From Terrabacter sp040702505 (lineage in GTDB: Bacteria; Actinomycetota; Actinomycetes; Actinomycetales; Dermatophilaceae), in contig NZ_JBFBLC010000005.1 in NCBI RefSeq assembly GCF_040702505.1, positions 62,001 to 126,000 on the forward strand: 64,000 nt of DNA, written 5' to 3'. Position numbers and translations under genes: made by a program. Positions 9,123 to 17,831 of the stretch are shown one piece after another. Positions within the stretch are counted from its first letter, which is position 1; each line of letters begins with the position of its first letter. A model generated the notes under the pieces. It worked only from the letters and a program-made list of their open reading frames with translations, made no database searches and had not been told where the DNA came from.

Positions 9123-12100
9123 TCACCCACCGGCGAACACGACGTCGACCCAGTAGTTGCTGCTCTGGTAGCTGTTGTTCGGGAAGGTGCTCACGGAGTT
9201 GTAGGCGTAGAGCCCGTTACCCCCGCTGATGCCGTCCTGCAGGGCGTGCAGCGGCGGGTTGTCCACCCCGGCTGTGGCGAAGCTGCCGTTGTCACCGGCG
9301 TAGTGTCCCGCCGGCGCGTAGTACGAGGCGACGTAGACCGTGCCGGCGGTGATGGCGACCGGGGTGGCGAAGTTCACCTGCTGCCAGCCGGAGGCGCTCT
9401 CGTTCGTGAACGTCGCCGAGGCGAGCTTCGTGCCGTCGCTCGTCCACAGAGTGCCCGTGTGGGTCCCGGTGTTGCCGCTGCCCTTGTAGAACCGGATGCC
9501 GGTGACCTGCCCCGCTATGTCGGACTTGAAGCGCACGCCGAGCTCCACGGCCGACCCGTCGGCGATGCTGGGGTTGGCAGGGCTCGCCGTCGCAGACCAG
9601 ATCGTGCAGGCCGTGCAGCTGGGCGTGGCGGACGGGGTCACGGTGTTGGAGGCCGCGGAGTCGGGGCCCGTCCCCACCGCGTTCGTCGCCGAGACCTTGA
9701 AGGAGTATGCGGTCCCGTTCGTCAGGCCCGTCACCGTGGCCGTCGTGGCCGGCGGGCTGCCGGTCACCGTCGTGGCGGTCTGGGCCGTCGTGCCGACGTA
9801 CGGGGTCACCGTGTAGCTCGTGATGGGGCTCCCCCCGCTGGGCGGTGCCGTCCACGACACGGTCGCCTTCGCGTCACCGGCGGTGGCGCTGACGCCTGTC
9901 GGCGCGCCAGGCGCCGTGGTGCTCCCGGAGAAGACCACGTCGACCCAGTAGTTGCTGGAGGCGTAGCTGTTGTTCGGGAAGGTGCTGGTGCCCCCGTAGG
10001 CGTAGGTGCCGTTGCCGCCGCTGACGCCGTCCTTCAGGGCGTGCAGCGGTGGGTTGTCGACGCCCGCGGTCCCGAAGGCGTTGTTGTCGCCGGCGTAGTG
10101 CCCCAGGGGGGCGTAGTAGGAGGCGACGTAGACCGTACCCGCCGTGATGGACACCGGCGTCGAGAAGTTCGCCTGCTGCCAGCCGATGGAGCTCTCGTTC
10201 GAGAACGTCACCGATGCCAGCTTCGTGCCGCTGCTGGTCCACAGGTTGCCGACGTGGGTTCCGGTGTTGCCGCTGCCCTTGTAGAAGCGGATGCCGGTGA
10301 TCTGCCCGTCGATGTCCGAGGTGAACTTCACGCCGAGCTCGACGCTGGAGCCGTCGTTGGCACTCGGGTTCGCCGGGGTCGCGTTGACGGGCCAGATCGT
10401 GCAGGCCGTGCAGCCGTTGCTCGACGCGGGGGTCACGCTGTTGGAGGGAGCCGAGTCGAGCGAGGTGCCGATGGCATTGGTGGCCGAGACCTTGAAGGTG
10501 TAGGCGGTGCCGTTGGTCAGACCGGTCACCGTCGCCGTAGTGCCCGGCGGGCTCCCGCTGACCGTGGTGGCCGGCTGCGCGCTCGTGCCGACGTAGGGCG
10601 TCACGGTGTAGCTGGTGATCGCGCTTCCGCCGTCGGAGGGCGCGGTCCAGGTGACGGTGGCCTGCTTGTCGCCGGCGGTGGCGCTCACGTTGGTGGGCGC
10701 GGCCGGGGCTGTCGGCCCGGACGGGGTCACAGCGCTCGAGGCGGCGGAGTCCGGTCCGGTGCCGATGGCGTTGGTGGCCGAGACCTTGAAGGTGTAGGCG
10801 GTGCCGTTGGTCAGGCCGGTCACGGTGGTGGTGGTCGCGGGCGGGCTGCCGCTGACGGTCGTCGGTGTCAGGGCGGTGGCGCCGGCGTACGGCGTGACGG
10901 TGTAGCTGGTGATGGCGCTTCCGCCGTCGGAGGGCGCGGTCCACGTGACGGTGGCCTGCTTGTCACCGGCCGTCGCCGTCACGTTCGTGGGCGCAGCCGG
11001 GGCGCTGGGTCCGCTGGGGGTGACGCTGTTGGACGCGGCGGAGTCCGGTCCGGTGCCGATGGCGTTGGTGGCGGACACCTTGAAGGTGTACGCGGTGCCG
11101 TTGGTCAGGCCGGTCACGGTGGTGGTGGTGCCGGGTGGGCTGCCGCTCACGGTCGTGGGTGTCAGCGCAGTCGTGCCGGCGTAGGGCGTGACGGTGTAGC
11201 TGGTGATCGCGCTACCGCCGCTCGAGGGCGCGGTCCAGGTGACGGTGGCCTGCTTGTCGCCGGCGGTGGCGCTCACGTTGGTGGGCGCGGCCGGGGCTGT
11301 CGGCCCGGACGGGGTCACAGCGCTGGAAGCGGCCGATGCCGGACCGGTGCCGACGGCGTTGGTGGCCGAGACCTTGAAGGTGTAGGCGGTGCCGTTGGTC
11401 AGGCCGGTCACGGTGGTGGTGGTCGCGGGTGGACTGCCGGTCACCGTGGTCGGTGTCAGGGCGGTCGTTCCGGCGTACGGCGTGACGGTGTAGCTGGTGA
11501 TGGCGCTGCCGCCGTTGGAGGGCGCGGTCCAGGACACTGTTGCCTGCTTGTCGCCCGCGGTCGCGCTCACGTTCGTGGGCGCGGCCGGCGCCGTCGGGCC
11601 GGTCGGAGTCGCGAACACGACGTCCACGTAGTAGTTCTCGGACTGGTAGGTGAGGTTCGGGAAGCTGCTCGTGCTGCTGTAGCGGTAGACGCCGTTGCCT
11701 CCGCTTGCGCCGTCCTGCAGGGCATGGAGCGGCGGGCTGTCCACGCCGCCGGGGGCGAAGTAGCCCCCGTCCCCGGCGTAGTGGCCGACCGGAGCGAAGT
11801 AGGACGCGACGTAGACGGTCCCTGCGGTGATCGTCACCGGCGTGGCGAAATTGACTTGCTGCCATCCCGAGGACGTCTCGTTGGTGAAGGTCGCTGAGGC
11901 GAGCTTCGTGCCGCCGGCGGTCCACAGGTTGCCGATGTGGGTGCCGGTGTTGGTCGAAGCCTTGTAGAAGCGGATTCCGGTCACCTGGCCACCGACGTCT
12001 GACGTGAACTTGACGCCCAGCTCCGTGGACTGGGGATCGGACTCGTCGGGTGTCTGTGGCACGGTCGACGCCGGCCAGATGGTGCAGGGAGCGCACGAGA

Positions 12101-14921
12101 TGGCCTTGGGCGTCACGGCGTTGGACGACGCCGAGTCCGGACCCGCGCCCACTGCGTTGGTGGCCGAGACCTTGAAGGTGTAGGACGTGCCGTTCGCCAA
12201 GCCGGAGACAGTGGCCGTGGTGGACGGCGGGTTCCCCGAGACGGTGATCGGCGTCTGGGCGCTCGTCCCGACGTATGGCGTGACCGTGTAGCTCGTGATC
12301 GGGCTACCGCCGTCGGGGGGCATGGTCCAGTTCACCTTCGCGGCGGAGTCACTGGCAGTGGCAGTGACTCCTGAGGGAGTGCCGGGGACCGTCGCGGCGG
12401 CCGTGCTGCTGGCGAACATGACGTCGACCCAGTAGTTCGTGGCGCTGTCGCTCGAGGTCGGGAACTTGCTCGTGGTGCTGTTGACGAACAGGCCGTTGGT
12501 CGTGCCGCTGACGTTCCGCAGCGCATGGAGCGGCGGGCTGTCCACTGTGCCGCTGACGTAGGGGGTCGGTGACGGCAGCGGGTAGAGGTACGAGCTGTCG
12601 GCCGCCGTGTGGCCCTTGGGCGCGAAGTAGGACGCGACGTAGGTGGTGTTCGCGTTCACGGCCACGGGGGTCGAGAAGGTCACCTGCTGCCAGCCCGACG
12701 CGCTCTCGTTGCTGAAGGTCGCCGTCGCCAGCTTGGTGCCACTCGCACTCCACAGGTTGCCGACGTGGGTGCCGGTGTTCGCGGTCGACTTGTAGAAGCG
12801 GATCCCCGTCACGAAACCGGACGCATCCGAGCGGAACTTGATGCCGACCTCTGTTGCCGTGGCGCTGCCCGAGTCGATGGTGCCCGGCGTCGCACCAGCT
12901 CCCCAGATCGAGCAGGTGCAGGCGACATTGACCTGGACGCCTGGCGAAGGGGTCTCGAGATTGCCGCTGTCATCGACGGCACGGGAGCGGATCGTGGCGC
13001 TCGGGTTCCCGTGTGCGATCCAGGTGTAGCTCCAGCTCGTCGTGCCGGTGGCCGGGTGCCACGTGGTGCCGTTGTCGGTTGAGATCTCCACCCCGGCCAC
13101 GACGCCTCCGGTGTCCGAGGCAGTGCCGGAGATCGTGACCTTCCCGCCGTCACCGACGGCTGTGCCGCTCGTCGGCGAGGTGATGGTCGACGTCGGCGCC
13201 GTCGTGTCGGTCGAGGCCGAGGCGACCGAGAGGCCGCTGATCAGCGAGTAGGGCTGGGCCCCCATGTCGGCGAGGAGGTTGACCGTCGCCTGCTGCATCA
13301 CGGGGTCAGGGGTGCCAGCCGTGCTGTCCAGGCCGAACGCCCACTGCACGGTCCCGGCGCCGAACACGAGCGCGCCGCTCGACGCCCGGTACATGGTCAG
13401 GTTGTGCGTCGCCGTCTGGTTGCTCTGCGTGGTCCCTCCGTAGTCGGTGAAGATCTCCGCACTCGTGGAGGTGGTTGAGGAGAGCCGGAACAGACCGGCC
13501 GGACGGAAGCCGTTGTCGGCGTCCATGTCCCACTCGTAGCCGAGCGTGCCGTTGCCGGCGCCCAGCGTCTGGGTCTGGCCGGAGGTCAGCTTGGCCACGG
13601 CCGTGTTGCGCCAGAGCCGGAGCTTGGAGTACTGCGCCGGCACCCGGATGTCGGTCGTCCCGGAGTTGACGATGAACTGCTGGCCGGTCAACGCATTCTG
13701 CGGTCGTCCTCCGTCGGCCGGAGGGCTGAAACGGGGGTCCTGCCAGGTGCCGGTCCAGATGGGCGGGTCCTGCGGGTCGACCGTCGCGTTGTAGTGCGTC
13801 TCCTTGTAGCAGACCAGAGTTCGGTTGGCCGTGTTCGTGCCGTCGATGCTCGGGTCGAAGCGGGTCTTCCAGAACACCTCGTTCCCGCTGAAGAAGGCGA
13901 GGTTCACCCCCGCATCACGCGCGGCCTCGACGTTGGCTCGTTGGGTTCCGGACCAGTACTCGTCGTGCCCGACGGACAGGAAGGTCTTGTGGTTCTTCAG
14001 CAAGGCGCCCCCCGCCGAGGTGCCGACGTCGAGCCCGCTGGTGTAGGCCACGTCGTAGCCGTTGGCCTCGAGGAAGCGGATCATGGGGTACTCGGCCCAC
14101 ATCAGCCAGCTGTGGCCGCTGTCGTCCGCAGCGGAGTGCCAAGGTCGGTTGTACGAGACGCTGGATGCGCCCTTGTAGGCGTCGGGGTTGCCGGTCGGGC
14201 AGTTGACGGTGCACGAGTACAGGCTGTTGCCGCCGTAGGAGTTGTAGGCCTGCCAGGTCTCGTCAGAGGTCTGCACCACGAGGTCGGAGTGGCTGGCGTC
14301 GTTGCGCACGACGAACGGGATGAGGCTGGCGCCTCCCGTGTCGTTGCGCACGAGCCGCGCGAGGTAGACGCCTGACACGGCAGTGCTGGGGACGGACCAG
14401 GAGGCCGAGACAGCCCAGTTGCCGCAGTCGATGAGGCCGGTGTTGGCCTGCTTCAGGCACGCGGGCTGAGTCTGCGGGAGCGTCGCCGAGGGCAGCACGT
14501 TGGAGGCAACGGTGCGTGCGCCGTTGCCCTGGTAGTAGCCCATTCGCAGGATGTCGATGTGGTACGAGGTTGCCGGTGTGCTGACCTTGAACGTCACCGT
14601 CTCGCCGACGTTGACGCTCATCGATGTCGCGAAGCCCTGGATCGTCGAGTCGCCGGCGCCACTGACCTGCCACTTGCTCGGCGCCGTCCCGGGCTGCGTG
14701 TTCTCGCAGGCGATGACGCTGACCACGGGAGGCCCGCAGGGGTTCGCCGCCTCGGCGGAGCCCCCGACGACACCTGCCACCAGCCCGAGACCCAGCACGA
14801 CGGAGGCCACGGCGAGGACGGCCGTGCGCATCCGCCATCTGGCCCCGGCGCGCTGCCGTTCGTCCCTCTGCCTGCCCCCCGGCAGCAGACGGACCCGGTC
14901 GTACATGGCTGATGAGCGCAT
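9123..14921 (-). CDS. Very large secreted protein: DMFase-beta-like domain, Ig-like domain, four DUF4082 and six fibronectin III repeats
   Basis: A 1932-residue exported protein. ATG 14921 has AAGG eight bases upstream; further in-frame ATGs exist on both sides, so the start is uncertain. After an arginine-rich leader and hydrophobic signal segment come approximate domains: 64-557 N,N-dimethylformamidase beta-subunit-like (SVGHDEYWS, HSWLMWAEYP); 564-664 bacterial Ig-like; 671-836, 944-1104, 1504-1665 and 1767-1932 DUF4082 (each with TGIRFYK, GWQQV and YVASYFAP or YVASYYAP); 840-940, 1106-1498 (four in tandem) and 1670-1760 fibronectin III. Such modules usually mediate binding to surface polysaccharide or matrix. 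Enzymatic activity of the first domain is not established. The gene is monocistronic with its own terminator and contains no copy of the window's octamer. Confidence 0.85.
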   Translation of the reverse strand: MRSSAMYDRVRLLPGGRQRDERQRAGARWRMRTAVLAVASVVLGLGLVAGVVGGSAEAANPCGPPVVSVIACENTQPGTAPSKWQVSGAGDSTIQGFATSMSVNVGETVTFKVSTPATSYHIDILRMGYYQGNGARTVASNVLPSATLPQTQPACLKQANTGLIDCGNWAVSASWSVPSTAVSGVYLARLVRNDTGGASLIPFVVRNDASHSDLVVQTSDETWQAYNSYGGNSLYSCTVNCPTGNPDAYKGASSVSYNRPWHSAADDSGHSWLMWAEYPMIRFLEANGYDVAYTSGLDVGTSAGGALLKNHKTFLSVGHDEYWSGTQRANVEAARDAGVNLAFFSGNEVFWKTRFDPSIDGTNTANRTLVCYKETHYNATVDPQDPPIWTGTWQDPRFSPPADGGRPQNALTGQQFIVNSGTTDIRVPAQYSKLRLWRNTAVAKLTSGQTQTLGAGNGTLGYEWDMDADNGFRPAGLFRLSSTTSTSAEIFTDYGGTTQSNQTATHNLTMYRASSGALVFGAGTVQWAFGLDSTAGTPDPVMQQATVNLLADMGAQPYSLISGLSVASASTDTTAPTSTITSPTSGTAVGDGGKVTISGTASDTGGVVAGVEISTDNGTTWHPATGTTSWSYTWIAHGNPSATIRSRAVDDSGNLETPSPGVQVNVACTCSIWGAGATPGTIDSGSATATEVGIKFRSDASGFVTGIRFYKSTANTGTHVGNLWSASGTKLATATFSNESASGWQQVTFSTPVAVNANTTYVASYFAPKGHTAADSSYLYPLPSPTPYVSGTVDSPPLHALRNVSGTTNGLFVNSTTSKFPTSSDSATNYWVDVMFASSTAAATVPGTPSGVTATASDSAAKVNWTMPPDGGSPITSYTVTPYVGTSAQTPITVSGNPPSTTATVSGLANGTSYTFKVSATNAVGAGPDSASSNAVTPKAISCAPCTIWPASTVPQTPDESDPQSTELGVKFTSDVGGQVTGIRFYKASTNTGTHIGNLWTAGGTKLASATFTNETSSGWQQVNFATPVTITAGTVYVASYFAPVGHYAGDGGYFAPGGVDSPPLHALQDGASGGNGVYRYSSTSSFPNLTYQSENYYVDVVFATPTGPTAPAAPTNVSATAGDKQATVSWTAPSNGGSAITSYTVTPYAGTTALTPTTVTGSPPATTTTVTGLTNGTAYTFKVSATNAVGTGPASAASSAVTPSGPTAPAAPTNVSATAGDKQATVTWTAPSSGGSAITSYTVTPYAGTTALTPTTVSGSPPGTTTTVTGLTNGTAYTFKVSATNAIGTGPDSAASNSVTPSGPSAPAAPTNVTATAGDKQATVTWTAPSDGGSAITSYTVTPYAGATALTPTTVSGSPPATTTTVTGLTNGTAYTFKVSATNAIGTGPDSAASSAVTPSGPTAPAAPTNVSATAGDKQATVTWTAPSDGGSAITSYTVTPYVGTSAQPATTVSGSPPGTTATVTGLTNGTAYTFKVSATNAIGTSLDSAPSNSVTPASSNGCTACTIWPVNATPANPSANDGSSVELGVKFTSDIDGQITGIRFYKGSGNTGTHVGNLWTSSGTKLASVTFSNESSIGWQQANFSTPVSITAGTVYVASYYAPLGHYAGDNNAFGTAGVDNPPLHALKDGVSGGNGTYAYGGTSTFPNNSYASSNYWVDVVFSGSTTAPGAPTGVSATAGDAKATVSWTAPPSGGSPITSYTVTPYVGTTAQTATTVTGSPPATTATVTGLTNGTAYSFKVSATNAVGTGPDSAASNTVTPSATPSCTACTIWSATASPANPSIADGSAVELGVRFKSDIAGQVTGIRFYKGSGNTGTHTGTLWTSDGTKLASATFTNESASGWQQVNFATPVAITAGTVYVASYYAPAGHYAGDNGSFATAGVDNPPLHALQDGISGGNGLYAYNSVSTFPNNSYQSSNYWVDVVFAGG
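10428..11604 (-). repeat. Four tandem 294-bp fibronectin III-coding repeats
   Basis: Four consecutive FN3 units have a constant 294-base period. The third and first units of the array share 101 identical bases (10636-10736 equals 11224-11324, offset 588), more than neighbouring units share over the same stretch. This points to duplication of a two-unit block or gene conversion, and the copy number is likely to vary between strains. Limits are approximate. Confidence 0.85.
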
Positions 14922-15075
14922 AGCTACCGCCTTCAACACCCGGCGCACGCGAGCGCCGGCCCCACCCAGTTGTCTGGCGCCTTTGACCCCGGTCGGGGCC
15001 CCCACCCCTGCTCCCGGCAACGCCTGTCTGCGAGCCTAGATCCCGGCTGGGCAAGCCGGAGGCAAACGCGTGAAG

Positions 15076-15103
15076 TTGGACACGTCTGCCGCGCCGGTAG
15101 CAT
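15076..15103 (+). promoter_or_regulatory. Housekeeping promoter of glmU-prs
   Basis: TTGGAC (15076-15081), a 16-base spacer and TAGCAT (15098-15103) form a good primary-sigma promoter about 50 bases ahead of the glmU GTG start. It lies in the divergent interval between glmU and the large secreted-protein gene. Confidence 0.7.
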
Positions 15104-15160
15104 GGCTGCGCGCCCGGCCCACTCCCCGGGGGCCCGTCCGACAACGAGGAGCTGCGCCCT

Positions 15161-16657
15161 GTGAGCGATCTTCGGCCGACCGCCGTGATCGTCCTCGCCG
15201 CCGGTGAGGGCACACGCATGAAGTCCACGACCCCGAAGGTCCTGCACACGATCGGTGGCCGCACCCTCGTGGCCCACGCGATCAGGGCGGCCCGGGGCAC
15301 GAGCCCGCAGCACCTCGCCGTCGTCGTGCGCCACGAGCGCGACCGGGTGGCCGAGCACGTGACGCAGCTCGACCCCGAGGTCCTCGTCGCCGACCAGGAC
15401 GAGGTGAAGGGGACCGGGCGTGCGGTCGAGTGCGCCCTCGAGGTGCTGCCCCCCGACCTGTCCGGCACCGTCGTGGTCACCTACGGAGACGTGCCGCTCC
15501 TGACGAGCGAGACCCTGCAGGGGCTCGTCGCCGAGCACCATGCATCGGGCAACGCCGTCACCCTCATCACTGCGACGGTTCAGGACCCCACCGGCTACGG
15601 CCGCGTCATCCGCGACGCCGACGGGGCCGTCGCGGCGATCGTCGAGCAGAAGGACGCCGACGAGTCCCAGCGTGCGATCCGCGAGGTCAACAGCGGGTTG
15701 TACGCGTTCGACGCGGCCATCCTGCGGGAGGCGCTCGCCGAGGTGGGCACCGACAACGCCCAGGGCGAGAAGTACCTCACCGACGTCGTCGCCATCGCCC
15801 GCGGACGCGGGCTGTCGGTGCACGCCCATCTCGTCGCCGACCTGTGGCAGACCGAGGGCGTCAACGACAAGGTGCAGCTGGCTCGCCTCGGCGCCGAGCT
15901 CAACCGTCGCATCGTCGAGCAGGCCATGCGCGATGGCGCCATCGTCGTCGACCCGGCGACGACGTGGCTCGATGCCGACGTCACCATCGGCCCCGACACG
16001 GTCGTGCACCCGGGCACGCAGATCCACGGGGCCAGCACCATCGGCCGGGACTGCGTCATCGGCCCGGACACCACGCTGACCGACGTGGAGGTCGGCGACG
16101 GCGCCAGCGTCGTGCGCACCCAGGCCGAGCTCGCCGAGATCGGCACCGGCGCCACGGTCGGACCCTTCTCCTACCTGCGACCCGGCACCCGCCTCGGCGC
16201 CCACGGCAAGATCGGTGGCTTCGTCGAGACGAAGAACGCCGACATCGGCGAGGGCGCCAAGGTCCCCCACCTGACCTACTGCGGCGACGCGACCATCGGG
16301 GCCGGTGCCAACATCGGCGCCGGCACGATCTTCGCCAACTACGACGGCGTCACCAAGGGCCGCACCAACGTCGGCGCGCACAGCTTCGTCGGCAGCAACT
16401 CCGTCATCGTCGCGCCGCGCACGATCGCGGACGGCGCCTACGTCGCGGCCGGCTCCGCCGTCGTCAGTGACGTCGCCCCCGGCCAGCTGGCCGTCACCCG
16501 CGCCCAGCAGCGCAACGTCGACGGCTGGGTCGCCCGTCGCCGCGCCGGCACGAAGACGGAGGAGGCCGCGCAGGCAGCGGTCGCTGCCCGGGACGCCTCG
16601 GCCGACAGCGGGCCGAACACACAGACGAACACCGAGACGAAGGACGCGCGAGGATGA
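15161..16657 (+). CDS. glmU: Bifunctional GlmU: glucosamine-1-phosphate acetyltransferase / N-acetylglucosamine-1-phosphate uridylyltransferase
   Basis: A 498-residue cytoplasmic enzyme making UDP-GlcNAc, the precursor for peptidoglycan and for the amino sugars of the EPS locus downstream. The N-terminal uridylyltransferase domain shows VILAAGEGTRMKS-type residues and TYGDVPLL. From about residue 250 a left-handed beta-helix (repeats such as IGPDTVVHPGTQIHGASTIG) forms the acetyltransferase domain, with YLRPGT and NIGAGTIFANYDG conserved. A low-complexity Ala/Thr/Asp tail of about 30 residues follows. GTG start at 15161. Its stop overlaps the prs ATG (ATGA), so the two genes are translationally coupled. 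Confidence 0.97.
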   Translation: MSDLRPTAVIVLAAGEGTRMKSTTPKVLHTIGGRTLVAHAIRAARGTSPQHLAVVVRHERDRVAEHVTQLDPEVLVADQDEVKGTGRAVECALEVLPPDLSGTVVVTYGDVPLLTSETLQGLVAEHHASGNAVTLITATVQDPTGYGRVIRDADGAVAAIVEQKDADESQRAIREVNSGLYAFDAAILREALAEVGTDNAQGEKYLTDVVAIARGRGLSVHAHLVADLWQTEGVNDKVQLARLGAELNRRIVEQAMRDGAIVVDPATTWLDADVTIGPDTVVHPGTQIHGASTIGRDCVIGPDTTLTDVEVGDGASVVRTQAELAEIGTGATVGPFSYLRPGTRLGAHGKIGGFVETKNADIGEGAKVPHLTYCGDATIGAGANIGAGTIFANYDGVTKGRTNVGAHSFVGSNSVIVAPRTIADGAYVAAGSAVVSDVAPGQLAVTRAQQRNVDGWVARRRAGTKTEEAAQAAVAARDASADSGPNTQTNTETKDARG

Positions 16658-17634
16658 GCGGCATCAACAAGACCACCGAGAAGCACCTCATGGTCTTCTC
16701 CGGGCGAGCTCATCCCCAGCTGGCCCAGGAGGTCGCCAAGGAGCTCGGTACCGACCTCGTGCCCACCTCGGCCTACGACTTCGCCAACGGCGAGATCTAC
16801 GTGCGCTACGAGGAGTCGGTGCGCGGCTCGGACGCCTTCGTCATCCAGAGCCACACCGCTCCGATCAACGAGTGGATCATGGAGCAGCTCATCATGATCG
16901 ACGCGCTCAAGCGTGCGTCGGCCAAGCGAATCACGGTCGTCCTGCCCTTCTACGGCTACGCCCGCCAGGACAAGAAGCACCGCGGCCGCGAGCCGATCTC
17001 GGCTCGTCTGATGGCCGACCTGTTCAAGACGGCCGGCGCCAACCGACTCATGGCCATCGACCTGCACACGGCGCAGATCCAGGGCTTCTTCGACGGTCCG
17101 GTCGACCACCTCATGGCGATGCCGATCCTCGCCGACTACGTCGGGCGCAAGTACGGCCACCTCGACCTCGCCGTCGTCTCGCCCGACGCCGGCCGCATCA
17201 AGGTCGCCGAGGACTGGAGCTCCCGCCTCGGCGGCGCACCGCTCGCCTTCATCCACAAGACCCGCGACATCAACCGGCCCAACGAGGTCGTCGCCAACCG
17301 GGTCGTCGGCGAGATCAAGGGCCGCACCTGCGTGCTCGTCGACGACATGATCGACACCGCCGGCACGATCACCAAGGCAGCCGACGCGCTGATGGAGCAG
17401 GGTGCGGCCTCGGTCATCATCGCCGCGACCCACGCGATCCTCTCGGGGCCGGCCGTCGACCGCCTCAAGGCCTGCCGGGTCGAGGAGGTCATCGTGACCA
17501 ACACGCTGCCGATCCCCGACGACCGCCGCTTCGACAAGCTCGAGGTGCTCTCGATCGCCCCGCTCGTCTCGATGGCTATCCGCGAGGTCTTCGAGGACGG
17601 CTCGGTCACGAGCCTCTTCGACGGCAAGGCCTGA
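16654..17634 (+). CDS. prs: Ribose-phosphate pyrophosphokinase
   Basis: A 326-residue class I PRPP synthetase that transfers pyrophosphate from ATP to ribose 5-phosphate for nucleotide, histidine and tryptophan synthesis. Visible signatures are FSGRAHPQLAQEVA at the N terminus, the flexible-loop YGYARQDKKHRGREPI, DLHTAQIQGFFD, and the PRPP-binding VLVDDMIDTAGTI near residue 230. Length is normal for the family. The coupling glmU-prs is a standard actinobacterial arrangement. A hairpin built from two octamer copies lies just downstream. Confidence 0.98.
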   Translation: MSGINKTTEKHLMVFSGRAHPQLAQEVAKELGTDLVPTSAYDFANGEIYVRYEESVRGSDAFVIQSHTAPINEWIMEQLIMIDALKRASAKRITVVLPFYGYARQDKKHRGREPISARLMADLFKTAGANRLMAIDLHTAQIQGFFDGPVDHLMAMPILADYVGRKYGHLDLAVVSPDAGRIKVAEDWSSRLGGAPLAFIHKTRDINRPNEVVANRVVGEIKGRTCVLVDDMIDTAGTITKAADALMEQGAASVIIAATHAILSGPAVDRLKACRVEEVIVTNTLPIPDDRRFDKLEVLSIAPLVSMAIREVFEDGSVTSLFDGKA

Positions 17635-17651
17635 CGCCCCCCGACGCGTCA

Positions 17652-17690
17652 GGGCGTATGCCGTCGGGCGCGGCCCCGCGGCATACGTCC
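17652..17690 (+). terminator. Hairpin made of an inverted octamer pair behind prs
   Basis: GGGCGTATGCCG (17652-17663) pairs with CGGCATACGTCC (17679-17690) over 12 bases with one wobble; the 15-base loop is GC-rich. The stem consists of one octamer in each orientation plus one flanking C/G pair. It begins 18 bases after the prs stop, so it probably terminates glmU-prs. No T-tract. It recalls the inverted uptake-sequence pairs that serve as terminators in Neisseria and Haemophilus. Confidence 0.7.
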
Positions 17691-17831
17691 TCGGCGCGTG
17701 CGATGTCCCGGACGGCAGGGGTGCGCCTCGCGCACAATGGGCACACCCCGCGCAGGCGTCGCCTGGTCGGGGGCTCGCGGGGCGTCCGCGCCCGCGTGAC
17801 CTCGCCCTCGGCCGTCAGGGAGATCAGCAAG

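Noticed and set aside
10428..11604. CRISPR-like array
   Set aside because: The repeats are 294 bases, contiguous and in frame, coding for FN3 domains; there are no spacers or cas genes.
9054..11897. 947-codon open frame opposite the FN3/DUF4082 gene
   Set aside because: Its repeats mirror the FN3 repeats of the real gene, and no family motif or start context supports it.
8943..14921. tRNA-linked genomic island starting at the Gln-type tRNA
   Set aside because: No integrase, direct-repeat att site or mobile gene is visible, and the DNA beyond is a single surface-protein gene followed by core glmU-prs.
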